Source of the DNA: Thelephora terrestris
Taxonomy: Eukaryota; Basidiomycota; Agaricomycetes; Thelephorales; Thelephoraceae
Length of the DNA: 64,000 nt
Assembly: GCA_015956445.1 (NCBI GenBank)
Contig: WIUZ02000016.1
Location: forward strand, 868,001 to 932,000
Direction: 5' to 3'
The notes under the pieces were generated by a model. It did not search any database. It was not told the DNA's origin and worked only from the letters and a program-made list of their open reading frames with translations. The position numbers and the translations under genes were made by a program. How positions within the stretch are numbered: the first letter of the stretch is position 1; every line of letters starts with the position of its first letter. Shown here piece by piece: positions 33,741 to 44,058 of the stretch.

Positions 33741-34239
33741 TACAACCTAGGACCCGCCTTCTCAGGAACTCTCTGGGCTCTGATCCTCTATCCTCACGGA
33801 GGTCCCCCAGTAGAACCCCTGTTCACCTAGTAGAGGATGAGAAATAGTTCTGTTGGCAACTAAGGACGGTTGGCTTTTAAAGTCCCAAGGAGATGTCACA
33901 ATGTTTAATCCGCTGTTCACCGATTCCTTCCTATTGGCTGTTCGACTCTATTGAGTTCCGGACGCTTCCCGGCCTCGCAACTACCTCGAGGCAGTCTTCA
34001 CTCTAGTCACCGGTGACCCGCCATCTATTCGCACAACTTTCGACTCTAATATCAGTCCTCACACTGGGGACAGGCCCCCACTTACTGACCAGGTACTTTT
34101 TGAATACACTGTAGTTCCATGTCCAATGTACTGACACTTTGCTGGGCAAGAACAAGTTGAGTTCTTTCAGAATGTACTGAACAATGTAACCACTACTTCC
34201 CAGCTCAGGACATCGTGGAAACACTCAAAAGGTGCTGAA
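33741..34239. other. Spacer; one short dispersed repeat
   Basis: No gene is seen. The stretch 34013-34055 (GGTGACCCGCCATCTATTCGC...TTTCGACTC) resembles 3341-3380, so a dispersed repeat is shared by the two loci. The end of a host-like gene on the minus strand follows. Confidence 0.35.
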
Positions 34240-35043
34240 TCATGTGACCACAATGTCTGTGATTAGAGAGACTCCCGCCATGATACGGCAGCGGAAACAC
34301 CATGTATGGGCATCTGGGGGTGAAAAGAAAGACGCGGTTATTGTTGGTTGATTCACAAAAATCGAATCGATGGAGTCCAAATTTTCCTCAATCCCACTCG
34401 ACTGCGAATAGACAGAGCTTGCTTCTGAATGTTGCTTCTTTCGCGCTTCCGTCGAGATCTTCGAGAAGTATCCGGTGAAATGACAACGTTCATACGAGAT
34501 GAGGGTAGCCATGGTCGTCTTAAACGACTCTGTACTAGTCTCAAGAGTAATGATAGTCTTCTTTGGATCGATCGGAAGCGACGGAATGGCAGATAGGAGA
34601 ATCGGGTCAAAGGGCGGAAGTGGGAGTGCAGGAAATGCCGGTTCCATGGGGGGACCACAGAGTCCTCGCTTAATGAGACAGGATATGAAGCTTTGGACCT
34701 TTACGGGGAAGGTACGGGTGGGGTGTCAGGAACATGGTATTTTTAAACTTTTTATAACACACTCTTTCTTCGAACTCTTCTTACCACTTCTTATGTTTCG
34801 AATGCTTCACATTCCTTATCCTTCACACCAATCATTCAAAACACACAAACGCGCATACATTCACGGCAATACGGAACAACTGGCTATACAATGCTTATAC
34901 AACGTCCTCAAAAGTCGACTCTATCTACGGCAGGCCTCATGGTCATCAAGCGTCCATCCCGGAGATCGTAGTGCTGGCCCCTCCTCGCAAGGACCTCCCC
35001 GAACATGGCGTCACCATCTTCGGCACTCAGCTGAACGACTAGT

Positions 35044-36649
35044 TCAAGCCGATAGGAAGAGATGCCTTCGAGCGGACCGATCAGCCTTCCAGATGTCACC
35101 GAACTCTGGAACACCTGATCCCACATCTCCATCACCGGGTGACTGCTCGACAGCACTATCGATGTAGTCGGCGAGCGACCCTCCGTCTCCCTCGTCACAC
35201 CCCTGGGTGGGATCCTCTCTTGCGAGTCGTAGCTGGTGGCGAAGCTGGATCTCCGACTCGACCTGTCGGTAGGGACGGTGGACTCGATAGCGGAACTCTC
35301 GTCCCCTATCTCGACCAGACTGGTCACCATCCGACTCAACTGGACGCGGGTATGGGTTAGCCGAAGGAGCCATGCGATGAGCAAGGCGGCGTGTAGAGCG
35401 TTTACAACGCTGACCCTTGATCACCGGACGTACCTCTATGGCCCTCGGAACATCTTCGGCCCGGTCTACTTCCATGACCTCATCCTCGATCTTGACCAGC
35501 TGACTGATCGGCTGCAACGGGCAGCGCCGACAGTTCTCCTTGTCGGACTCGGCCAACGTGGAAGCCGGAGCCGGAGTTGGAACGGGAACCGCGTTCTCGA
35601 TCGGAGGCGTCGCATAGGATGATGGGTTAGGCGAAGGGAGTACCACCTCGTCGGCGTACTCCAGCTCAAACGGAACGTCGGCAGTCCCCTGACCGACCAA
35701 CTTCGGACCCTCCTTGCAGTTGCAGGTCTTATCCTGCAAGGACGCGACCTGCGCCGTCAACACCGCTACCACGTCTTCGAGTTCTTCCGTCTAGGAAATG
35801 TCAGCTTCCATCATTCTAAAGCAATGATGAAAGCGGCATTACCTTTTCATCCCTCCTGGCCAGCGCCCCCTTGATGTTGTTGTCCCTGACCTTCAGCCCG
35901 GCGATCAACTCTTGATGGTTAGCGACCATCGCCTCCAACGCCTCGTTCGTTCCCTGCTGGAAGGCGGCCAGAGTCTCCTTCATCAGAAGACCCTCCGCTG
36001 ACAGACGAAGGACGTCTGCCTTCGCCTCCTTCACCTCGCGCTCCAATCGTTCAACCTAGGCAGTTTGGTTAGTCGAGAGTCATACTCGAATATCCAAACG
36101 AAACACCTACCTTGCTCTCTCCCTCCCGAACGAGCGACCATAACAACGAGGTGGCGGCAGTGGCATGGCGGACGGCCCGAGGAACGGTTGCCCCGTGCTC
36201 CAACAGGTCCTGATCATAGATCCCCCGTTGCAGGGTGTACCAGAGCTCCTTCTTGATCGGATGCTCCAGTTCCCCGAACCTACCCCTCATTCGGAAGATC
36301 ACCTTCTCGGCAATCATGGTACGGACCCAGAGCTCATCGTCCCAGGTCAATCCCATCAAATGAGGGATCGTCTCCCGGAGACGTTCGGCGTCCACCTCCT
36401 GGACGACCTCCAAGATCTAGAAGCCGTTAGCTGGACATCAACGCCCAAAAGAACGTAACCTCTACCTAGAGGAAGGCGTTAGTGCTAAACACATTAAGCT
36501 CTAAGTCTCCCCCATACCTGGTCATCTGTGGTATAGGGAGTCCCAGCTGCACAGGCGTAGGACTTGCGGGCGGCGACACGACGGTCGATACGGGAGATGG
36601 TGGAGATGCCGTTGGCGACTTTGTAGGTGTGGTTGTTGGGGAAAGACAT
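35044..36649 (-). CDS. Antisense gene of gLTR-B copy 3
   Basis: The first exon, 36518-36649 (44 codons, MSFPNN...DDQ), ends at a CAG|GTATGG donor. The following blocks are about 36416-36110 (AERLRETIPHLMGLTWDDEL), about 36055-35842 (coiled coil) and about 35793-35044 (TCNCKEG, then Pro/Ala/Arg-rich and acidic parts, ending FLSA). All four blocks are open. The block borders coincide with those in copies 1 and 2, so the gene was inherited with the LTR. No known family. A separate frame beyond the stop (LSAEDGDAMFGEVLARRGQ, to 34908) is also conserved and could be an extra exon. Confidence 0.5.
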
Positions 36650-37569
36650 GTTTTGGTAAGATGATGGGGAAGTTGCTGGTGTTGCTGATCAAGGATGGCT
36701 CCAAGAAGACGTCCTTCTTATAGCCTAGATCGGTGATCCTTCACGTGACCTACCTCGACGAACCTCATTGGTCCGGGTCACATCAACTTCCGCCCCTGTA
36801 CCATCATCGTTGGCTTACTACATCAAGCTGACACCTCGGCCCGCGGGACGGCCTTGGAAGAACTTCGTTCCGGAACGCCTAGAACGCGCGCGCACTAAAA
36901 ATAGGTCTCAAGACCCTGATGACCCCTTTATGACATCACGAACCCCTTTTACGACCCTTCATGACTTTACGATTACGATCAACCCTGGACCCTGATCACA
37001 CACATGGACAGTCACATCACAGTCTCCTAACCGGAGGAAGGACTCGCCGCTATTCGGAAGCATCGCCCTAGGATTCTTCTGGTTAGCCCAGCGCATGTGG
37101 AGTAGCCGTTAGCGTGAAACACCGGCGAATCTGTAATCCCTTATGTCCCATGAGTCTAGGCCCTCGCTCCTCATGTTCGGACGCACGATAAGGTTGCCAC
37201 TAGTCCGTGATGCTGTTACCGCCTACAGACAACAAGGGATGCTGCATGGTCTCTATCTTTGGCCTCTCCAAAGGAAGCATCCAAGAAGATTCTCACCTAG
37301 CCCTTGGGTGTGATCCCCAGGTACAAACTTTCATGACCCCATGCCCCTTTTTCTTTTAGGACTAGTGTTATCTTTACCCCTGTGTTTCATGCGGACATTC
37401 GTTATCTTTTATGCAATCCTTCACACGCTAGTAAGGCCCTTTGTCCTTTATCTTCCCACGCGTCATATTTGCTCGCTTCCCTTACTTAGCGTTCTCACAC
37501 TCCTTATCTCCCTTTGTTCGGACTTGATAAGGGTATATTAGGGTATTGACGTCATGGCCACTCCTTTAG

Positions 37570-37575
37570 TATAAG
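37570..37575 (+). promoter_or_regulatory. TATA box of gLTR-B copy 3
   Basis: TATAAG sits in the same context as in copies 1 and 2, about 450 bp from the LTR's 3' end. A GACGTCAT motif at 37549, some 20 bp upstream, resembles a CRE/bZIP site. Confidence 0.5.
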
Positions 37576-38583
37576 TAGCAACTGTGGCTGTATCGTAGTA
37601 CCTTAGTTTTGTTACCTCAGGAAATCCTCTGCCCTTCTCAGCCCAGTTGCAGTTAAGGACAAGTCAGAGTTTCTTGTTTGATCCAAGACATCCCCCATCT
37701 GCTCTCCCTCCCGCTCTGCGCATCGGCTGCGCCTCGTAACTATAGAACCCCAGCGTTCATATTAGAACACCTCGAACGTCCAGTCGATCAACTGGTGGAG
37801 TCATCAATCCTGTTGTAGGGATAAACCCTTGCGTGTTAAACCGAAAAAAGTACGGTTTAGGTTGGGTTTCCCTTTAGGATTTCGACCTGACTTGTAGTGA
37901 CCTCGGACAACCTACCGGAAGAATAGAGACGTGATCGTTCTCTCACAAGCTAGTTGGACTAGTGAGTACTCTGCGGAGTCGGCTCAGTGCACTGGTAGTT
38001 GTTGGGGTAGAGTGGCCCTGACATGGGGGAACGACGCGAATCGCTGTGTTCGGAGCTACCTTCTCTCGACCTTTCTTTTTCCTCGTGCGTGAAGGTGAGA
38101 GCTTCGTGGGGTGTTCGTGCAATGGTCACGGTCGGTGCTTGTTCCACGCGACCGAAGACGTCGTTGAGCTTGGGCTCGGGTTTCCGAAGGGGAGGAGAAG
38201 CAGCGGTATACGGTGCTTTGTTGGACTTATTTCCCAACATCGTACCAGACGAGCGGCCACCTTCGACCGAACGCATCGGAGAGCAGTCCAAAGATTACCT
38301 GTAGACATGGAGGTGAGACAAGGTGCAGCAAAAAAGCGATGAAGACTTACAGCACCAACAGACCAGAACAGCTTGGGCGGATCGGCGGGGGAGAGGCCTG
38401 ATGCGCTCGTGGACAAGTTTGTTTAGCCGAAAGGCAGAACAGTGAAGAAAACCGATGGTGCACCAGCCAGAGGTTAGAAAGAAAAAAGTTGGGGGTGCTG
38501 CTGGCGATTGATCAAGGGAGAGGTTATGAGCGGTGTTTAGAGTGATGTGCGTCCCATGTTCAATTCCGTTGAGTTGCCGACTG

Positions 38584-41500
38584 ATGGACCCCCGTCACGC
38601 GCCGGAAGCAAATTTCGCAGAGGGTGTGTGGCATTTGCCGGTCCCGGAACGATCACCCACGACCCCTCCCCCACCTCTGGAAGGCCAGCTACTGACCTCA
38701 ACTGTAATGCCTACGACACCTCCCTCAAAGGAGACCACAGCCAATGCGCCTGACAGTTTACCGCGCGAAAGGAAACTCGCAAGCAGTGGGTACAGGACGA
38801 GCGACCTTGACGTGGCTCGGAAGATGGTTCGTGAAGATATCAACCACGCCATCTCTCTTCCTCTCGAGTATCTATGGCAAGTTCCCCCGGTGTATGGATT
38901 GGACGGCATAAGACAATACCTCAGTCAACAGGGGTGGCTGTCGAATGGCAAATGGGTCTCCAAGAGGATACCTAAGGCAGGCTTGGATTCGCGGTCGGAT
39001 CTTCTGGAATGGGACGCCTTTCAACCGCTCACAGATCTCTTCAATATAATCCTCGCATATTCCCCAGCCGCGACATCGCGAAAGCATGTTCAGGGTATGG
39101 TCCACGCTGGCTGGACCACTCCCAAGTCCTACAGGATCAGCAAGCATCGACCAGACACCTTTATCCTCGTGGATCCCGATCCCGAGAGCAACCTTTCGGG
39201 TGCGTCTGTGATGAAAAAAAAGGATACATTTCACTGGAGAAACGTGACCTGTCCTTTTGAGTACAAGTTTGGAGACAGAGACAAGGTGGATGTGGGTCTG
39301 ACTGTTCAACTTGGTTTCCCAATGATATCTTACCAGTTTCACAGAACCAAAACAAACTATTCTGGAGTCTTCATCACGAGCTGCGTTCCGATCCTCGAAG
39401 GGCGTTCTCGTTCGGGGTCACTGTGGATGGATCCAAGTTCTGTGTCTGGTTAGCATGTCGTATCGCGTTGTTCAAGTTTGCTTCCTTCAACTGGCTCAAG
39501 GTCCGTCGACTCTCCACACTGATGTCCTCTCAATTTCCCTCCTCTCACAATACCTGCAGGATCCGGATTTACTGATCCGGTTTTTTGTCTTCCTCGCCTT
39601 CGCGAGCGAATCCAACCTCGGGTTCGATACTGAGATTGAAAGGGTCAATATTTCCGATTTCCAGCTCCGCTTCTCTATCCAGGGAGAAAACTACCTGACT
39701 TCGATGGTTCTGTACGACATCGGAGCAGACTCAATGTGTGGCCACGGAACTTGGGTCTTCGAAGCCTATCTGGAGGATCACAAAAACTTGGAACCGTATG
39801 CCATCAAAGACTGCTGGGTGGAGGACCGGCCAGGGAAGCAGATAGAACATGCGATCATCGAGCAAGTCCGGGAGGTGATTGGCCGCCAAGCGTTTTGCGA
39901 GCACTTTGTTGATTTCCGCAGTTACCGCAAGGTGACCAACGAAGCAATTACAAAATACTGCGGGATTACACTCTGTAGCGAAACACCTTCATGGTCCAAG
40001 ATCTACCCTCTTGTATTGGAAGCCAAGGTTGATCACGCCACCACTTACACAAAATCCGGCCAAGCTGTTGTCATAGACCCAGAATTCCGTCTCGAACCAG
40101 GCGCTAGCAGTGCGGCCCACCAACGCCACCCGCATCCTCGCTTCCGCTATCAGATCGTCTACGCGGAGAGGGGCGTTTTGTTGTACGACATTACCTCCCT
40201 TTCGAAACTGTTTGGCCATTTGATCGAAGTGACGAAAGGCATGATATTTGGCGCCATCGTATTACTGCCCAATCTCACGCGCACATTCAGGCCTCCAGTT
40301 GCTTCACGAAGCAGGTTTTGTACACAGGGACTTGAGCCCTGGCAACGTCATCGTTGTGAACGGAAAGGCCAAGATCTCTGATCTGGAATTTGCCAAGGCG
40401 CGCAAGGCATCTGACCTGCAAACACTGGGGGCAGGGGCACCTGGAATCGGTGATTACATCTTGATTACATGGTGAGTTCATGTGCACTGTTCAATGATTG
40501 TAATCGCCAATTCCAGGTTGATTACATTTCAAATGTTACCTTGACATGTAATTCAACTGTTGCCACCAACTCCATTTGAAATTGCCTCAGGATGTTTCCA
40601 AGCAATGTTTCCTGAATGTGCCCTGTGGGTACATTGTGAAAACATCTCATGTTTTTGAGCGCATTTAGATTACATCTCGGACGATTGAAGAACATGCTGA
40701 TTACATTGCAGTATCATTTTTGCCAACAGGTCAAAAGCATCCCAGAAACATTTTTTGAGAACATTTCAAATGGAATTGGTGGACATTGGTTGGATTACAT
40801 GTCAAGGTAACATTTGAAATGTAATAAACCTGGAATTGGCGATTACAATCATTGAAAAGTGCACATGAACTCACCATGTAATCAAGATGTAATCACCGAT
40901 TCCAGGTGCCCTTGCCCCCAGTGAAAGGCTCACCAAGCCACCTGAGGAATCTTCCTCACCAGCTGCCATTGATACCCGAACGGTAAGTCACTTCGTCTCG
41001 TTTTGGGGGTCAATCCTCACCTGTTGACAGGGTACGTTGAAATTTGCCGCTGTCGAAGCGGTCAGTAACTTCTACCTATTTATGCCGCAACTTTCTTCCC
41101 CCACGCAAACCATCGAAAATCGTATGTTTCTCTATACACCTCTTCACGACTACGAGTCCGTCTGGTGGATTGCAACTTGGGTTGTTTTCAACTGCAAGCT
41201 GAATACCGCCATATGCAACACAACCGCCAGAGATGGGTTGTTTTCACAACGTGACAGGGCATTTGTATATCATGGTTTCGAGGGCTTTGGCCGCTCACTC
41301 CCGAAGCAACTCTGGCCCTTGGTAGATGTTCTGGAGAAAATGAGGCGAACCCTCGTCTTCAAGTACACCAACTACGAGAAGAAGTTTGACGGTTCCTGCA
41401 TCTCGGGCATTGTCCCTGACCTCATTACACATCTTCAGGTCCTCTTTGAGGCATCCAAGGAGATAGGAATTGAACCCTTATTTGTGCCTTCAACGGTGGA

Positions 41501-41672
41501 GAGGTCGGAAATGCTGATTAACGTACAGGAGGATAAGGGTAACGTGTCTAGGGGAGGGGAGGTTGAACCCGACAAAGCTCAATCCGAGTGGCGCAAACAC
41601 AAGCGTGGTAACTCCATAAACTTGGAGCACCCAGATGAGAAACGGAGGATGATCGATGAGGTCAATTGCTAG
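38584..41672 (+). CDS. FunK1-type fungal protein kinase, split by a MITE
   Basis: The exons are 38584-39285, 39345-39500, 39560-40238, 40291-40982 (containing the MITE 40423-40923) and 41031-41672. Without the MITE and one AAA duplication they sum to 789 codons including the stop, all in phase. Features: a helical N-terminal region; NQNKLFW/DPRRAFSFGVTVDG; FFVFLAFASESNLGFDTEI; GHGTWVFEAYLED and YAIKDCWVED (Lys of the kinase core); VHRDLSPGNVIV (HRD loop); KISDLEFAK (replacing DFG); and GTLKFAAVEA...HDYESVWWIATW. The family is the fungus-only FunK1 (Pkinase_fungal). The intron at 40239-40290 appears to be of the rare GC-AG type, and the one at 39501 has an unusual GTCCGT donor. With the MITE in place the frame stops shortly after it, so the gene is probably disrupted unless the insert is spliced out. 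Confidence 0.8.
40423..40923. mobile_element. CACTG-type MITE, 501 bp, in the FunK1 gene
   Basis: Terminal inverted repeats begin CACTGGGGGCAGGGGCACC and end with its near complement. The arms of about 165 bp are near-perfect inverses (GGTGATTACATCTTGATTAC and so on). It is flanked by AAA on both sides (40420-40422 and 40924-40926), a 3-bp duplication as in CACTA/EnSpm-type elements. No coding sequence is present. The TIR resembles CACTGGGGGCAAGGG at 3540. Confidence 0.8.
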
Positions 41673-42636
41673 AACGGTAGGATGTTTCATACCTTTTCTG
41701 AGCCCGAGTTCATGATCCCTTAGGTCTAGAATGCAGCATATCATAGTCGAGTTGATGTCACTCAAGCTGAGCCAGAAGCTTTGTTGCGCTCAACTTGCTG
41801 GTTTTCATCTTATCTGACACCGGGCCCCCAGTTGTCTCAAGACTGGCAAGTCAGCTTAACTGTGGTTCTCCTCCCCCGGCTGGCCTTGCGGGGGAGGAGT
41901 GTCATAGCCGTAGCATTACAACAGTACTTACTGCTGTACAGTGGTTCCATATTGTTTTTCCAGCGTACAAAGATTATAGACAGGTGGTAGAGGAGAGCCG
42001 CAAACTTGTCGCTTCTGAATTCAGTACGGATGGATAAAATCTTCGCCATAATTCGTGTGATGTTTCAAGAGTGACTGGCTTCGGGCTTGCTATTTGGCGA
42101 GGATACGGGGAGCGCGTACACGAAGCGGGTGTGCTTCCAGAGCTTGGGTAACAACGTGGAGAAAACCGAATGACAGTAGCCTGATGGCCGTCAAGATTTT
42201 AGCTGGGGGAAAGTCAACTCAAACACGCCCTTGTTTGCGCAGCATGGCAGTTGTGGCTCTGGAGAAACACAAGTACCACAACCCCGCAGAATTATACAAC
42301 TCACGCTGTCGGATGCGTTAGCCAGCCCTGCCATGGCATTGGAGCCAGGCAGAAGTGGGGAGGGGTTGAGTGTGCAACGAGAAAACTGTGCTCTATTCCT
42401 CTCCAAAAATGGTAGCGATGGAAGCAGTGGTAAGGAGGCCCGTGGCCCAAATGAGGGGATATTCGTGGCCAAGATGATGATTGGTGTTATCTATCGAAGT
42501 GGGGCCGATGCACGGGGCTCTAGTCCCTCGGGGAACTGAAAATTGGACGATCAGCAAATACTCGATAGAGTCATGTCCGTCTCAAATCATCCGCAACACC
42601 TTTTTCTCCATCTCTCATCTCTTTTTCTCGGCCCAA
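41673..42636. other. Spacer between FunK1 and FES1, nothing firm
   Basis: Short open frames exist on both strands (for example 42231-42539), but no known motif or gene structure was seen. It presumably contains the FunK1 3' end and the FES1 promoter. Confidence 0.35.
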
Positions 42637-43884
42637 ATGGACAGCCTCCCCTGCTGGTTTGTCGAACACTCCACGCCCCGGAGCACAGATGACCCCCCTC
42701 CTGCCTGAAGAGATATCAACCCCGGAATAATCGATCACATTCTTGGCAAGCCTGACACGGTCTTGATGAAAGAGGCCCTCGAAGTCGCCCTGGACGAGAG
42801 CCGGGATGATGATGCTCGGATACAAGCCCTCGATGACTTTGAAATGCTTGTCGAACACATCGATAATGTCAACGGTACGCCCATACGTCGCCTCGTTTTA
42901 TCTCCAGCGCTGGGAATTTAAACCCATGACCCCAGACCTCCCAAAGCTGGATGTGGGATCCGTTGCAATCCCTCTTGACGTCTCAAGACTTGTCCGATGA
43001 AATCAAGGTACACACACTTTGGATTATTGGCACCACGGTACAAAACAACCCTACCGCTCAAATCTCCGTAGGCATTTCTTCAGAGAATTCGCGGGCTGGA
43101 CTTGATCCACGCTAGTACCTCGCCCTGAAGCCGGTACCGGTAGTGATATCGTTCCTTTCGCCAAGTGTGCGATTCCCAAAACTTAGGTCAAAGGCTGTGT
43201 ATGCGCTATCTGGCCTTTGCAAACACAATTCCAGGGCGGTGAAACAGTTAGATGAATCGGGAGGCTGGGAGGCGCTGTCCGCCGCACTTGAAGGTTGAAG
43301 CACCTGTTTTTCCCCCTACACGTCGTATTGACGCATCGAGGTTGGAAATAGACTCGGATATCACCGTTAGACGAAAGGTCGCATTCCTCTTGAACGCGTT
43401 GCTGATTCAGAGTGACTCTGGGCTGACAGGCGAAACCTCGAATCTGCCAACACCCGGCTCCTCGTCTGCACCTGCCCACCCAAATTTGCACGCATCTATG
43501 GTTAGCGACCCCTCTTCGACGAGGTCGTCGCAATTTGCTGTGAAAGCATTGGAAGATCGTGGGCTGCTGCAAGCGCTTGTCAGCTCATTGACCTCCCCAG
43601 TTCCTCATGGGGAATTGGACGGCGATCCGGACTTCGAAGAACAGGTTTGTTCGGTGAGTGTTCGGGCTGTGTTGCCTCTACCGCTCATCTCTGACAGCCT
43701 CGTGCTTAGGACGCTCTTGGCCTATCTGACAGCCTGCGCTGGCAGATTCCCTCGTGGGGTTATCAGAGACACTGATCTGAGCGCTATAAAAAAAATTGTG
43801 GCTCAGCACCCAGCTCTCAGCGAACGATGTGGGATGACGGAGGATGAGATGGGCTTGCTGACAAGGGCAGTGGGGGGCATTTAG
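42637..43884 (+). pseudogene. FES1: FES1/HspBP1 Hsp70 nucleotide exchange factor, damaged
   Basis: The start MDSLPCWFVEHSTP matches FES1. Then IIDHILGKPDTVLMKEALEV and RIQALDDFEMLVEHIDN match the N-terminal region. MWDPLQSLLTSQDLSDEIKV, TLWIIGTTVQNNPTAQ, SKAVYALSGLCKHNSRAV and SDITVRRKVAFLLNALL match the armadillo repeats, and LLAYLTACAGRF the C-terminus. The known function is release of ADP from cytosolic Hsp70. Damage: an in-frame TGA at 42706-42708 (residue 24), and a shift of reading frame just before MWDPLQ (about 42945). Several short introns are still readable. It is probably a recent pseudogene. Confidence 0.75.
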
Positions 43885-44058
43885 AGCATAACGTGGCTTC
43901 TAGGTACTAACTCGACTGAATGGGAGGGACTGCCCGTCATCCTGGAGAACTGTTGAGCGGTGACCGTTTCCAGTAACTTTTAGATTTGGTGTAATATCTG
44001 TTACTTATCTCCTGAATCGAGCCACACCTCATCTGACCGGACGAACCCAGCCGATTCA

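Larger units (their letters stand above)
34724..38023 (+). mobile_element. Giant solo LTR, family gLTR-B, copy 3
   Basis: A 3,300-bp element with TGTCAGGAAC...GGCCCTGACA ends and a perfect 5-bp duplication, TGGGG (34719-34723 and 38024-38028). It is collinear with copies 1 and 2 over its whole length. It looks whole. It has TATAAG at 37570-37575 and no internal region. Confidence 0.8.
34240..38415 (-). pseudogene. Host-like gene split by gLTR-B copy 3
   Basis: The distal part, 34240-34710, reads PAFPALPLPPFDPILL, SLPIDPKKTIITLETSTES and SQSSGIEENLDSIDSIF. The proximal part, 38029-38300, reads NKAPYTAASPPLRKPEPKL and HEALTFTHEEKERSREG. The D-P-K-x-I-I-x-L-E-T-S-T block is, as I recall it, shared by a family of uncharacterised basidiomycete proteins. 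The 3.3-kb LTR with a TGGGG duplication lies between the two parts. Exon joints are not certain. I infer that the LTR interrupts the gene or its intron. Confidence 0.5.

Noticed and set aside
34724-38023. gLTR-B as an ordinary DNA transposon with TGTCAGG terminal inverted repeats
   Set aside because: Only 7 bp are inverted. gLTR-A has almost no inverted termini, and TG...CA ends, a 5-bp duplication and a TATA box near the 3' end fit an LTR better. The alternative is kept as a finding.
42231-42539. 102-codon frame upstream of FES1
   Set aside because: No recognisable features, and the reverse strand has a similar open frame.
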